Assembly: GCF_044872765.1 (NCBI RefSeq)
Contig: NZ_CP085253.1
Span: 2,046,001 to 2,110,000 of the forward strand
Direction: 5' to 3'
DNA from: Micrococcus sp023147585
GTDB taxonomy: Bacteria > Actinomycetota > Actinomycetes > Actinomycetales > Micrococcaceae
DNA: 64,000 nt
Shown: one piece after another, positions 54,847 through 63,564 of the stretch
How positions within the stretch are numbered: position 1 is the stretch's first letter
Layout: every line of letters begins with the position of its first letter
The notes under the pieces: model-generated
What the model was told of the DNA's origin: nothing
Database searches by the model: none
The model's input: only the letters and a program-made list of their open reading frames with translations
Position numbers and translations under genes: made by a program

Positions 54847-54928
54847 CGTGAGCCAGAGATTTCTGCTGGTACGCACGCCCCCCTGCCGCCGATTCGTCTG
54901 GCTCGGCGGCCGATTCCTCTGGCTCACG
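54847..54928. repeat. Left repeat cluster (A, B, C) flanking the DUF559 gene
   Basis: Three related units share the core TCTGGCTC. A is in reverse orientation at 54847-54868. B is CCGATTCGTCTGGCTCGGCG at 54889-54908. C is CCGATTCCTCTGGCTCACG at 54910-54928 and contains the stop codon of the DUF559 gene. B recurs exactly, inverted, at 55997-56016; A recurs inverted at 56037-56058 (19 of 22). Confidence 0.85.
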
Positions 54929-55865
54929 CAGGCAGAGGGAGCCGCAGGTGGGCGGCGAGGTCTCGCAGCAGGGCGTCGAGGCCGCGCCGAGTGAAGACGC
55001 TGGCGGCCACGCGCAGCACGATCCACCCCTCGGCCTGCATCCGGCGGTCGCGCTCGATGTCACGGCGCCACTGCTGCGGGTCTGTCCGGTGATGATCGCC
55101 CTCGTACTGCACGCAGACGCGAGCCTCCCGCCACACCAGGTCCGGCCGGACGGTGGACCCGTCGCTCAGCATCAGCAGCGGATTCACCTCCGGCTCCGGC
55201 GCACCCGCGTCGGTCAGCGCCAGTCGCAGGAGCGTCTCGGCCCTCGAATCCGCGCCGTCCCTGAGCAGCGGCAGGGCCGCTCGCAGGGTCCGCGTCCCTC
55301 GCCTGCCGCGCACCCGCAGCACCTCCGCCTCCAGATCACGCACGGTGCACCGTGGATGCTCGCCGTGACGACGCCGGCCCGCCGGGCCGTCGGCCCGTTG
55401 CAGCAGGCTGTCCCCGGCGGCGACGACGTCGTCCAACGGCAGACCCAGCTGCGCCAGCGCCGCCCAGGTGGCGGCCGGCGTCGTGATCCACACCCCCGAG
55501 CGCACCAGCACGGGGTCCTGCGGGTGCAGCTCATGCCCGACGACGCCGCTGCGGCGCGGCGCCCCGCCCTCGGCCCGCGTGCGCGCCAGATGGATGGGGC
55601 CGCGCTCCCACTGCCGCGGCAGCCACATCCCCCAGAGGCGAGCGGCGGTGGCGTGGGTGGCCGCGGTGCCGGGGTTCGTCCGCTGGAGGGCGCGGACGAC
55701 GTCGGCCAGTAAGGGCTGACCCCCGGCGGTGTGCCGCAGCCCGTGGTGCGGGGCGTCGAACCGGGGGCCGCGCAGCTGCGAGGCCGTCAGACCGGCCTGC
55801 AGCCCCGCGGCGACCGGGAAGACGGGGCTGAGGGTGGCGTCGTCGTGCGGAGGAGGGGCGACCAT
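54924..55865 (-). CDS. DUF559-domain protein (Vsr-like endonuclease fold)
   Basis: 313 residues. The N-terminal part (THATAARLWGMWLP...GPIHLARTRAEGG) resembles the AbiEi-type region often seen in actinobacterial DUF559 proteins. The C-terminal DUF559 domain carries candidate PD-(D/E)xK-like residues: E210 (RAETLLR), D242 (VRPDLVWRE), E255 and D257 (VQYEGDHHRTD), then RRDIERDRRMQAEGWIVLRVAASVF. A DNA-nicking role is plausible from the fold, not proven. The ATG at 55865 is chosen for the GAGAGGG 7 nt upstream; ATG 55886 would add seven residues. Its stop codon lies inside repeat C. Confidence 0.8.
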   Translation of the reverse strand: MVAPPPHDDATLSPVFPVAAGLQAGLTASQLRGPRFDAPHHGLRHTAGGQPLLADVVRALQRTNPGTAATHATAARLWGMWLPRQWERGPIHLARTRAEGGAPRRSGVVGHELHPQDPVLVRSGVWITTPAATWAALAQLGLPLDDVVAAGDSLLQRADGPAGRRRHGEHPRCTVRDLEAEVLRVRGRRGTRTLRAALPLLRDGADSRAETLLRLALTDAGAPEPEVNPLLMLSDGSTVRPDLVWREARVCVQYEGDHHRTDPQQWRRDIERDRRMQAEGWIVLRVAASVFTRRGLDALLRDLAAHLRLPLPA

Positions 55866-55956
55866 GCCGCCACCCTCTCTTTCCATGGGCGGACCCGGCG
55901 CCGCGACGGCGAGGGCCGTGGAGGGCGAGCCGAGTCGGCGGCTCTGTGCAGGAGCC

Positions 55957-56058
55957 GCTGAATCGTCTGGCTCACGTCTCCCACGCGTCCGAGCGTCGCC
56001 GAGCCAGACGAATCGGTCGTGACAGCCCCCTCAGAACAGCAGAAACGTCTGGCTCGCG
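55957..56058. repeat. Right repeat cluster (D, E, F) flanking the DUF559 gene
   Basis: D, GCTGAATCGTCTGGCTCACG, is at 55957-55976. E, the exact inverse of B, is at 55997-56016. F, CAGCAGAAACGTCTGGCTCGCG, is at 56037-56058 and is the inverse partner of A. All lie upstream of the DUF559 start codon and beyond the 3' end of tgt. Confidence 0.85.
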
Positions 56059-56119
56059 CCCGCCGCAGCGTGCTGGCTCGCGCCCGCCGCAGCGTGCTGG
56101 CTCGCGCCGTCGCAGCGTG
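56049..56119. repeat. 24-bp tandem repeat, three copies
   Basis: The unit CTGGCTCGCGCCCGCCGCAG plus CGTG repeats at 56049-56072 and 56073-56096 exactly and at 56097-56119 with changes. It starts inside repeat F and ends 19 bp before the tgt stop. Confidence 0.85.
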
Positions 56120-56138
56120 CCGGCGCACCCGGCACCCC

Positions 56139-57503
56139 TCAGCCCTTCGGGGCGTAGTACCGGCCGAGGGTCTCGGCCTTGAGATCGGGCAGCGTCCCGT
56201 CCTGCATGGCCGCGCGGATGCGGTCCACGAGGGAGACCGTGAACCGCTCGTTGTGGATCGAGACGAGTGTGTGCGCCACCATCTCCTTGGCCTTCATGAG
56301 GTGGCGGATGTAGGCCCGCGAGTAGTTCGCGCACACGTAGCAGTCGCACTCGGCGTCGAGCGGCCCGAAGTCCCGCTTGTACTTCGCGCCCGGCAGGTTG
56401 AACCGGCCGTCGCGCGTGTAGAACGCGCCGGTGCGGGCCACGCGGGTGGGGGAGACGCAGTCGAACGTGTCCGCGCCGTTCTCCACGGCCGTGAAGAGGT
56501 CGTCCGGCTCGGAGATCCCGAGCAGGTGTCGCGGCTTGTCCTCGGGCAGCTCCTGCGCGCACCAGCCGACGATGGTCCCGAGGTTCTCCTTCTCGAGCGC
56601 CCCGCCCACGCCGTAGCCGTCGAAGCCGTTCGACGCGGCGTCCAGCTCCCCGGCCGCGGGGAACTCCGTGCGCATCGCGGAGAGGTCCCGGCAGGCCTTG
56701 CGGCGCAGGTCCTCGTATTGCGCGCCCTGGATCACGCCGAACAGCGCCTGGTACGGCCGGTCGGCACGGACCCCGGTGAGGCGGGCGTGCTCGTCAAGGC
56801 AGCGCTGGGCCCACCGGCGGGTCCGCTCGAGGGCCTCCTCCTGGTAACCGCGGGAGTTGTGCAGGGTGGTCAACTCGTCGAAGGCGAACATGATGTCCGC
56901 CCCGAGGTTGTGCTGGATCTGCAGTGACACCTCGGGCGTGAACCGGTGCTTGTCGCCGGTGAGGTGGGACGTGAACCACACGCCGTCGTCGTCCACGTTG
57001 GCCAGGCGCTCCTTGCCGGGGGCGACGGCGTCGTCCGCGCCCTGGCCGGCCGGGGCGTCCGGGCCCTTCATGTCGATGACCTTCTTGAACCCGGAGCCCA
57101 AGGACATCACCTGGAAGCCGCCGGAGTCCGTGAACGTGGGGCCGGGCCAGTTCATGAACGCGCCCAGCCCGCCGGCCTCGTCGAGGAGGTCGTCACCGGG
57201 CTGGAGGTACAGGTGGTAGGCATTGGCCAGCAGGGCCTGCGCGCCGAGCTCCTTCATGGACTCCGGCAGCACGGCCTTGACCGTGGCCTGCGTGGCCACC
57301 GGGATGAACGCCGGGGTCTGGATCTGCCCGTGCGGGGTGCTGATCACGCCGGTGCGGCCCAGCGGGGCGCCGTCGACGCCCCCGGACTCCAGGCGCGAGG
57401 TCACCTCGAACCCGAAGTGCGTGGGATGGGCGGGGGCGCTCGCGGCGGCGGGCGACGACGGCGCGCGGCGCCCTCGGGAGGCAGGTGCGGGGGTGACGGA
57501 CAT
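56139..57503 (-). CDS. tgt: tRNA-guanine (queuine) transglycosylase
   Basis: 454 residues. Motifs are GVISTPHGQIQTPAFIPVATQATVKAVLPE, LLANAYHLYLQPG, FTDSGGFQVMSL with the catalytic-type Asp, MFAFDELTT, IQGAQYEDLRRKACRDL, HLLGISEPDDLFTAVENGADTFDCVSPTRVARTG, and the zinc site CDCYVCANYSRAYIRHLM. It exchanges guanine for a queuosine precursor at tRNA position 34. An acidic insertion near 165-185 (DAPAGQGADDAVAPGKERLA) is extra. TACGCT at 57511-57516 (minus) lies 7 nt before the ATG, so the mRNA is probably leaderless. It complements gluQ at 8 kb. Confidence 0.96.
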   Translation of the reverse strand: MSVTPAPASRGRRAPSSPAAASAPAHPTHFGFEVTSRLESGGVDGAPLGRTGVISTPHGQIQTPAFIPVATQATVKAVLPESMKELGAQALLANAYHLYLQPGDDLLDEAGGLGAFMNWPGPTFTDSGGFQVMSLGSGFKKVIDMKGPDAPAGQGADDAVAPGKERLANVDDDGVWFTSHLTGDKHRFTPEVSLQIQHNLGADIMFAFDELTTLHNSRGYQEEALERTRRWAQRCLDEHARLTGVRADRPYQALFGVIQGAQYEDLRRKACRDLSAMRTEFPAAGELDAASNGFDGYGVGGALEKENLGTIVGWCAQELPEDKPRHLLGISEPDDLFTAVENGADTFDCVSPTRVARTGAFYTRDGRFNLPGAKYKRDFGPLDAECDCYVCANYSRAYIRHLMKAKEMVAHTLVSIHNERFTVSLVDRIRAAMQDGTLPDLKAETLGRYYAPKG

Positions 57504-57543
57504 GCGTCTCAGCGTAGTGGCGGCGTGCGGCGCGGGCGGCTGC

Positions 57544-58497
57544 TCAGGCCCCCGCGCGCTCGGCCACGGCGACGGCCACCGCGAGGTCCTGCCACGGCAT
57601 GCCCGTGGTCACGAACACGCCGGGCCTGCCCGCCGGCCGACGCGCCGTCCCCGCCGCGAGCTCGGCGAGCGTGGCCACGTCTTCGATCCCGCGCAGCGCG
57701 CCGGCCTCGATCGCCAGGAGCACGTCCCCGGCCTCCCGCAGGGCGGAGTCCCGGGACTCCACGGCCACGAAGCCGCGCCCCATGAGGACGTCGTCCAGCT
57801 CTCGGGCGTCCGGGGTGTGGGCGCCCATCGCGACGACGACGGCGTCGTCCCGCACGAGGTCGCCGTCGAAGAAGGGCCGGGTCGCGGACGTGGCGCACAC
57901 CACCGCGTCGCCCTCGGCGGCGGCCTCCGCGCCGCCGGTGTCCGCGTCGACGCCCAGCTCCCGTTCGATCCGTGCGGCCATGGCCTCGGCCTTGAGACGG
58001 TTCCGCCCGGCCACCGTGATCCGCTCCAGCGTGAACACGTCCGCGAACGCCACCGCGTGCTCCCACGCCTGCACCCCGGTGCCGAACACCGCGAGGTGAC
58101 GCGGCGCCGTCGTCCCCATCAGCCGGACACCCAGCGCGGAGACCGCCGCGGTGCGCAGGTTGGTGAGCTCGAGCCCGTCGATCACCGCGCGCGGGGACTG
58201 CTCCTCGCCGCCGAAGAGGACGTAGACGCCCTGGATGAGCGGCCGGTCCCGCGCGGGATTGTCCGGGGAGACGGTCAGCAGCTTCGTGCCGATGTCCGTG
58301 CCCGCCGTCGAGGGCATCTGCAGCAGCTGGCCGTGCGCGGTGTCCAGGCGGGTGCGCGGGGCGTCGTGCTCCGGATCGACGCCGGAGCGCAGCGCCGCCT
58401 CGAGGGCGTCCACGGCCTGCGTGGGGGTCAGCGCCGCGCGGACGGCGGGGCCGGGGACGTAGGGCAGGGAGGACGGGGGGACGTCGTTCGCGGTCAT
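57544..58497 (-). CDS. Ornithine cyclodeaminase/mu-crystallin family protein
   Basis: 317 residues. Family features are GTKLLTVSPDNPARDRPLIQGVYVLFGGEEQSPRAVIDGLELTNLRTAAVSALG with the substrate Lys/Arg, and the NAD fold VFGTGVQAWEHAVAFADVF. Members act on ornithine, alanine, pyrroline-2-carboxylate or related imino acids, so the substrate is open. TACCGT at 58505-58510 (minus) lies 7 nt before the ATG; the intervening GGAGG could alternatively be a ribosome site. Confidence 0.88.
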   Translation of the reverse strand: MTANDVPPSSLPYVPGPAVRAALTPTQAVDALEAALRSGVDPEHDAPRTRLDTAHGQLLQMPSTAGTDIGTKLLTVSPDNPARDRPLIQGVYVLFGGEEQSPRAVIDGLELTNLRTAAVSALGVRLMGTTAPRHLAVFGTGVQAWEHAVAFADVFTLERITVAGRNRLKAEAMAARIERELGVDADTGGAEAAAEGDAVVCATSATRPFFDGDLVRDDAVVVAMGAHTPDARELDDVLMGRGFVAVESRDSALREAGDVLLAIEAGALRGIEDVATLAELAAGTARRPAGRPGVFVTTGMPWQDLAVAVAVAERAGA

Positions 58498-58529
58498 GGC
58501 CTCCACGGTACGGAAGGGATGGCACGGAA

Positions 58530-58557
58530 GAGGCGGCCCCCGTCAGGGGGCCGCCTC
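58530..58557 (-). terminator. Terminator after the S8 protease gene
   Basis: GAGGCGGCCCCC (58530-58541) pairs perfectly with 58546-58557 around GTCA, about 50 bp past the protease stop on the minus strand and upstream of the cyclodeaminase promoter. Confidence 0.8.
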
Positions 58558-58609
58558 GTCTCCGGGGGTCCCGCTCGGCTCTCGCCGGCGGGCCCGCCTC
58601 ATCCGCGCA

Positions 58610-61600
58610 TCACTGCACGCGCACGGTGGTGGTGTCCACCACCCTGCCGTCGTGCAGGATGTCCACGGTGCCCATGTAGGGGCTGACCCCGTCGGTCTCC
58701 AGGGTGCCGTGGAAGACGTGCGTCTCTCCGGGCTTCACCGCGGCGGAGGCCGGATCGAAGGTCAGCACGCCGTTGTCGCCGCCGCCCTCCTGCGGGAAGA
58801 ACACCCGCAGCGTGTAGTCGATCGGCGCGTCGGAGGGCAGGCCGTCCGCGCCCGGCTTCGCGACCACGTGGACCTGGTGCTCGGGGGCCGAGCTGTAGAT
58901 CCGGCCCTGGTAGACCTCCGTGCCGGTGCCGCGCGTCGTGGAGCGGGCCACGGGGTAGCCGGACCACGAGCTCGTCACGTAGACGTCCAGGTCCACGTCG
59001 GGCGCGGCGGTCTCGGCCTCGATCCGCACGGTGGGGTAGCCGCGCGGGTACGCGAAGTCGTGAGCGGTCAGGGCCGCGTCGGCCTTGTCGAAGAACGGGC
59101 GGCGCACCGTGGTGCCGGTGTGCTCCTCGCCGCGGGTCAGCCCGTTCACGCGGGTGGTGAAGGTCCCGTCCACGCCGGAGACGACCGGCAGCTCGAGCGA
59201 GTCGGCGTCCCGCTCCACGGTCACGGTGGCCGGGGCGTCGGCGACGCCGGGGCGCACGACCACGGGGATCCGCACCCGCTGCTCGGCCGGGCCGGTCCAC
59301 ACGATGTGGCCGGTGGCCCACTCGCCCGCGGGAGCGCCCGCGGCGGTGACGGAGATGTCCACGTCCGCGTCGGCCCCGCGGCGCGGCTTGATGACCTGTG
59401 GGGAGACGGAGACGTCGAGGCCCTCGAGGCCCTCCACGTGCGCGGTCCACTCGCCGTTGGAGCGACCCACGTTGGTGAGCGTGCGAGTCACGGTCTGCGA
59501 GCCGTAGAGCTCGCCCATCGCGATCGAGGGGACGTTGAGGTCCGAGGCGTCGATCGGGTTCTCGGAGACCGGCTCGCCGGTGGCCGCGAACGTGATGCCC
59601 TGGCCGGCGAGGTAGTCGAACCAGTCCTCTCGGTCCGAGTCGAACACGAGCCCCGGGTCCATCATCGTCGTGGGGTCCACGAAGCCCGCGCCGCCCGCGA
59701 ACGGGGACGTCTCGGACGCGTGGTCGCGCGCCGTCGTCATCATGGCGGACTTGATCTCCATGGGGCTGAACTCGGGGCGTCCCTGCTTCACGAGCGCGGC
59801 GAGGCCCGCGATGTGCGGGGAGGACATCGAGGTGCCCGAGACGTAGGCGAAGTCCTCGCCCGCCTCCTCCGGCGAGTATGCGGCGAGCACGTCCACGCCG
59901 GGGGCGGAGATGTCCGGCTTCAGCAGGTCCGACTCGGCGGCCAGGGACGGGCCGCGCGAGGAGAAGCCCGCGACCTCGGGGACCAGGGTGGCGGTGCCCT
60001 CGTTCGTGGCCAGGATCTGGCCGGTGGCGTTCCCGGCCCGCACGTAGGCCAGCAGGGCATCGCGGTTCGTGTGGTCCAGGTGCACGGAGGGGATCGCGTG
60101 CAGGTCGGCGTTGAGGCCGGCGTCGGTGACGTTCACGAGCACCATGCCGACGCCGCCGGCGTCCTTGACCACGGTGGACTTCTGGGCGCGGGCGTTCTCG
60201 CCGCGGTCGCAGACCACGATCTTCCCGGCCGCCTTCGCGGAGTCGAGGGTGCCCGGCAGGCACAGGGCGGCCTTCGCGGGGTCCGCGCCCGCGGCGGCGA
60301 TGTCGCCGGCGTAGACCAGGGCAGTGGAGGCGGGCAGCGGGGCGGTGACGGAGGAGCCGATGAAGCGCTGGCCGTCGCCGGTCACGAGCGTGTGCTCGTA
60401 GACCGCGTGGCTCGAGGCCGCCACGGTGGTGATCCACGGCGAGGGGTGCGCCGTCGTCGAGACCGTGGGGCCGGAGTTGCCGGACGAGGCCGCGACGAAC
60501 ACGCCGGCGGTGGCGGCGTTCATGAAGGCCACCTCCACCGGGTCCACGACGTTGGTGCTCGTGCCGGAGATCGAGAAGTTCACGACGTCCACGCCGTCGG
60601 CCACGGCCGCGTCGATCGCGGCCACGGTGTCCGAGGTGGCGCAGCCGCCGCCGGTGACGCCCTCCCAGCAGGCCTTGTAGGCGGCCACGTGGGCGCCCGG
60701 GGCCATGCCGGAGACGGTGCCGCGCTCGAGGCCGTCCACCGTGGCGGTCACGTCCTTGTTGCCGGCCGCCGTGGAGGCGGTGTGGGTGCCGTGGCCGCCG
60801 GCGTCCAGCGGGGAGAGGGTCTCGACCTCGGCCAGGCGGGCGGCGCCGAAGCCCTGCACGAAGTACTTGGCGCCGATCAGCTTGTCGTTGCACGAGTCGG
60901 CGGGGAACGCCTCCGCGTCACCGGTCTCGCAGCCGCCGGCCCAGTCCGCGGGGGCGGCGGGGTGGCCGCGGTCCTGGAAGGAGGCGGCCTCCGGGCGGAT
61001 GCCGCTGTCGATCACGCCGACGACGACGCCGCGGCCGGCCTGCGCCTGATCGCCCTTCTTGCCCAGGAGCCCCGCCCACACGCCCTTCTTGCCCGTGAGG
61101 CCGAGGAAGTCGGGGGAGGAGACGGTGTCCATCTGGCGGATCTCGTCCGGCACGACGGCGAGCACGGCCGGGTCGGCGGCGAGGGCCGCAGCCTCCTGCG
61201 CGGTGAACGTGCCGGAGAATCCGTTGAGGGCGGTGGTGTACCGGGTGTGCGGGGCGCCGGCGCCGGTGCGCTCGAGGACCGTGTCCTGCTTCTTCGTCAG
61301 GTGCTTGGCGTAGGCCCGGGCGTTCGCGCTCTTGGGGTTGAAGCCGTTGTCCCGGCCCTTGCCCTTGCCGGGGCGGGTGGGGGCGTACCCCTCGGTGCCG
61401 CCGTCGTAGGAGGCCACGGGGGCCTCCGCCAGGACGACGACGTAGGCGCCGTCCTCGAAGGTCTCGGGGGCGGGCGCGGTGCGGGACGTGTCCGCCGCGG
61501 CCCCGGTGACGGCGGTGACCGCGTCGGGATCGGGGGCGGCCGAGCCCTGCTCGGGGGCGGCCCCGGCGGCGGCGGCGCCGGAGAGGACCAGGGCGAGGGC

Positions 61601-61648
61601 CGAGGTCACCCCGAGGGCGCGGTGGCGACGAGTGGGCGAGTGGGTCAT
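58610..61648 (-). CDS. Secreted S8 (subtilisin-like) serine protease with inhibitor and PA domains
   Basis: 1012 residues. A Sec signal (about 1-30, ending near AGAA) is followed by an I9-type propeptide (GAYVVVLAEAPVAS...TALNGFSGTFTAQEAAALAADPAVLAVVPDE). The catalytic triad is D214 (GVIDSGI), H286 (GGHGTHTAS) and S607 (GTSMSSPHIAG), with the oxyanion Asn in AASSGNSGP. A PA domain is inserted before the Ser (LCLPGTLDSAKAAGKIVVCDRGENARAQ). Fibronectin-like domains follow. No sortase motif or helix ends the protein, so it is probably free in the medium. The ATG has GGAGGATCC upstream. The divergent LuxR-type gene may regulate it. Confidence 0.93.
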   Translation of the reverse strand: MTHSPTRRHRALGVTSALALVLSGAAAAGAAPEQGSAAPDPDAVTAVTGAAADTSRTAPAPETFEDGAYVVVLAEAPVASYDGGTEGYAPTRPGKGKGRDNGFNPKSANARAYAKHLTKKQDTVLERTGAGAPHTRYTTALNGFSGTFTAQEAAALAADPAVLAVVPDEIRQMDTVSSPDFLGLTGKKGVWAGLLGKKGDQAQAGRGVVVGVIDSGIRPEAASFQDRGHPAAPADWAGGCETGDAEAFPADSCNDKLIGAKYFVQGFGAARLAEVETLSPLDAGGHGTHTASTAAGNKDVTATVDGLERGTVSGMAPGAHVAAYKACWEGVTGGGCATSDTVAAIDAAVADGVDVVNFSISGTSTNVVDPVEVAFMNAATAGVFVAASSGNSGPTVSTTAHPSPWITTVAASSHAVYEHTLVTGDGQRFIGSSVTAPLPASTALVYAGDIAAAGADPAKAALCLPGTLDSAKAAGKIVVCDRGENARAQKSTVVKDAGGVGMVLVNVTDAGLNADLHAIPSVHLDHTNRDALLAYVRAGNATGQILATNEGTATLVPEVAGFSSRGPSLAAESDLLKPDISAPGVDVLAAYSPEEAGEDFAYVSGTSMSSPHIAGLAALVKQGRPEFSPMEIKSAMMTTARDHASETSPFAGGAGFVDPTTMMDPGLVFDSDREDWFDYLAGQGITFAATGEPVSENPIDASDLNVPSIAMGELYGSQTVTRTLTNVGRSNGEWTAHVEGLEGLDVSVSPQVIKPRRGADADVDISVTAAGAPAGEWATGHIVWTGPAEQRVRIPVVVRPGVADAPATVTVERDADSLELPVVSGVDGTFTTRVNGLTRGEEHTGTTVRRPFFDKADAALTAHDFAYPRGYPTVRIEAETAAPDVDLDVYVTSSWSGYPVARSTTRGTGTEVYQGRIYSSAPEHQVHVVAKPGADGLPSDAPIDYTLRVFFPQEGGGDNGVLTFDPASAAVKPGETHVFHGTLETDGVSPYMGTVDILHDGRVVDTTTVRVQ

Positions 61649-61750
61649 GAGGATCCTCCGTGAGTGACGGGACGGCGCCTGGGCGACGTTCCCGCCATCC
61701 CACCACCGTGAGGTGCATCACGCACCCCTGTGAGGTAGCGTCAACGTGCC

Positions 61751-62677
61751 ATGACGCCCTTGCGCCACGCCGCTCCCCCCGCCCTCGACCCCGAGGAGCT
61801 CGCCGCCTTCCGCGCGCTCCTCGCGCGGCCCGAGACCCGGACCGATGACGTGGACGCCGCCGCGCTCGCGCACCTGGAGGCGCTCGGGCTCGTCCGGCGG
61901 CACGACGACGGGTCCCTTGCGGTCCAGTCGCCGCACCGGCCGCTGACGGCCGAGGCGAACCGAGCGCAGGCCCGGGCCGACGCCCTGCGCGAGGCGGCCG
62001 AGTCCCTGCACGCCGAGTTCCGACGTCGTGCCGGCGCGGGGCGCGAGTCGCTGGACGTGGTGGTGGGGGCCGCGGAGATCGTGGAGGCCGCCGTCGGGAT
62101 CGCGCGCACGGCGCGGCACACCGTGCGCGGCTTCGACCGCGGGCCCTACTTCCACGCCGACCCGCTGCCCGAGTCCGCGCAGTCCCGCTCCTCCGCGCGG
62201 GGCGTGAAGTGGCGCGTGATCTACGAGGGCGACTCGCTCCGCGGCGAACCGCCCGAGCGATGGGAGCTGATCGGGTCCACGCCGGGCGAGACGGGGCGCG
62301 TCATGCCGCACCTGCCGTTCAAGCTCCTGATCGCGGACGACGCCGTCGCGCTCGTGGGACTCGTCGGCCCCAGCCCCGGCTCCGGGGAGGGTCTCGTGGT
62401 GCGCGGCGCCCTGCTCGTGGACGCCCTCGTCCGTCTGTTCGAGCAGCAGTGGGAGCTGGCCCTCCCGGTCTCCTCGGGGGACCACGGCGCGCTCGACCCC
62501 CACGACCGCCGCCTGCTCGCGATGCTCAGCACCGGGATGACGGACGAGGGCATGGCCCGATCGCTCGAGGTCTCCCGCCGCACCGTGCAGCGGCGCGTCT
62601 CTGAGCTCGCACGGCGCATGGGCGCCGAGGGGCGCTTCCAGCTCGGGGTGCAGGCCGCCCGTCGCGGCTGGGTGTGA
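61751..62677 (+). CDS. LuxR-type HTH regulator with TrmB-like N terminus
   Basis: 308 residues. The C-terminal ~65 residues form a LuxR-like HTH: LDPHDRRLLAMLSTGMTDEGMARSLEVSRRTVQRRVSELARRMGAEGRFQLGVQAARRGWV. The N terminus (LDPEELAAFRALLARPETRTDDVDAAALAHLEALGLVRR) looks like a TrmB-type winged helix, and the middle holds a sensor-like domain. TAGCGT at 61736-61741 ends 9 nt before the ATG, so the leader is very short or absent. It is divergent from the S8 protease gene and a plausible controller of it. Confidence 0.85.
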   Translation: MTPLRHAAPPALDPEELAAFRALLARPETRTDDVDAAALAHLEALGLVRRHDDGSLAVQSPHRPLTAEANRAQARADALREAAESLHAEFRRRAGAGRESLDVVVGAAEIVEAAVGIARTARHTVRGFDRGPYFHADPLPESAQSRSSARGVKWRVIYEGDSLRGEPPERWELIGSTPGETGRVMPHLPFKLLIADDAVALVGLVGPSPGSGEGLVVRGALLVDALVRLFEQQWELALPVSSGDHGALDPHDRRLLAMLSTGMTDEGMARSLEVSRRTVQRRVSELARRMGAEGRFQLGVQAARRGWV

Positions 62678-62702
62678 CCCGGCCGTCCCGACGTCGGGCC
62701 CG

Positions 62703-63473
62703 TCAGCCCTCGTAGGCGCGCCGGAAGTTCTCCAGGATCCGCGGCGGCTCGGGCGCGGTCGTCGCGGCGATGCGCGCGAACGTGGCATCGGACTCCTCGG
62801 GGGCGAAGTACCCGTGGTGCGCGTAGATCCGCAGGCGCTCCAGGAGCCCGGCCTGGTCGAGCTCGGGGTGGAACTGCGTGGCGTACTGGTGCTCGCCGAG
62901 GCGGAACATCTGCACCGGGCACGTGACGCCGGACGCCAGCACGACGGCGCCCTCCGGCAGCTGCGTCACGGCCTCCTTGTGGCCCACGTAGGCGGTGAAG
63001 TCGGCCGGCATCCCCGCGAGGAGGGGGTCTGCCGCGCCCTCGTCCGTGAGGGTGACCGTGACGGGCCCGGCGGACTCGCCGTACGTGCCGTCCACGAGCG
63101 CTCCCACGTGACGCCCGAGCGTGCCGACGCCGTAGCAGCAGCCCAAGAACGGACGGTCCTCGGCGAGCACCACCTCGAGCATCCGGGCGAGCTCCGACTC
63201 CACGCGCCGCTGCAGTGCTGACTTCGTGTCCTCGGGGTCGGAGGTGGTGTAGGGGCTGCCGGGCAGGATGACGCCGGCGTGCCGGGCCAGGAGGTCACCC
63301 CAGTCGGGGCGGGCGTCGGGTGCGGCGCCGAGATCGCGGCCCAGCTGCATCGCGGTCAGCTGTCCGTCCGCGAAGCCCCCGAGGCGCTGCACGGCCTCGG
63401 CCTCGGCCAGCGCGGCGTCCACCTCGGGGCGCGTCTGGACCAGGAGGAAGGGGCGCTGCGGGGTGGAGGTCAT
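62703..63473 (-). CDS. Class I glutamine amidotransferase-like protein (GMP-synthase GATase domain)
   Basis: 256 residues. The nucleophile elbow is FLGCCYGVGTLGRHVGA and the catalytic His lies in ATQFHPELD; VILPGSPYTTSD and YVGHKEAVTQLP are further family pieces. The stand-alone domain lacks a synthetase partner here and resembles the GuaA-like amidotransferases found alone in many genomes; substrate unknown. TAGTCT at 63480-63485 (minus) lies 6 nt before the ATG, so the mRNA is probably leaderless. Confidence 0.87.
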   Translation of the reverse strand: MTSTPQRPFLLVQTRPEVDAALAEAEAVQRLGGFADGQLTAMQLGRDLGAAPDARPDWGDLLARHAGVILPGSPYTTSDPEDTKSALQRRVESELARMLEVVLAEDRPFLGCCYGVGTLGRHVGALVDGTYGESAGPVTVTLTDEGAADPLLAGMPADFTAYVGHKEAVTQLPEGAVVLASGVTCPVQMFRLGEHQYATQFHPELDQAGLLERLRIYAHHGYFAPEESDATFARIAATTAPEPPRILENFRRAYEG

Positions 63474-63564
63474 CGGAGCAGACTAACCGGCCGCGGGCGG
63501 GTCTGCGCCGGGTCGTCGTCATGGGACGCCGCGCGTGTCCCTCTGCCTCGCGGGCCGCGTCCCG

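Larger units (their letters stand above)
54847..56058. mobile_element. Candidate DUF559-bearing element with inverted-repeat ends (about 1.2 kb)
   Basis: One DUF559-domain gene is enclosed by inverted pairs: outer ends A/F (22 nt, 19 identical) and inner B/E (20 nt, identical). It sits between the 3' ends of an acyl-CoA dehydrogenase gene and tgt. There is no transposase, and no clear target duplication is visible. It could be a non-autonomous or self-moving unit, or simply a repeat family clustered round the gene. Confidence 0.45.

Noticed and set aside
56049..56119. CRISPR array
   Set aside because: The three 24-bp units abut with no unique spacers and there are no cas genes; it is a simple tandem repeat.
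61712..61726. GGTGC...GCACC inverted repeat between the S8 protease and LuxR-type genes as an operator
   Set aside because: The arms are only 5 nt long, which is expected by chance in this composition.
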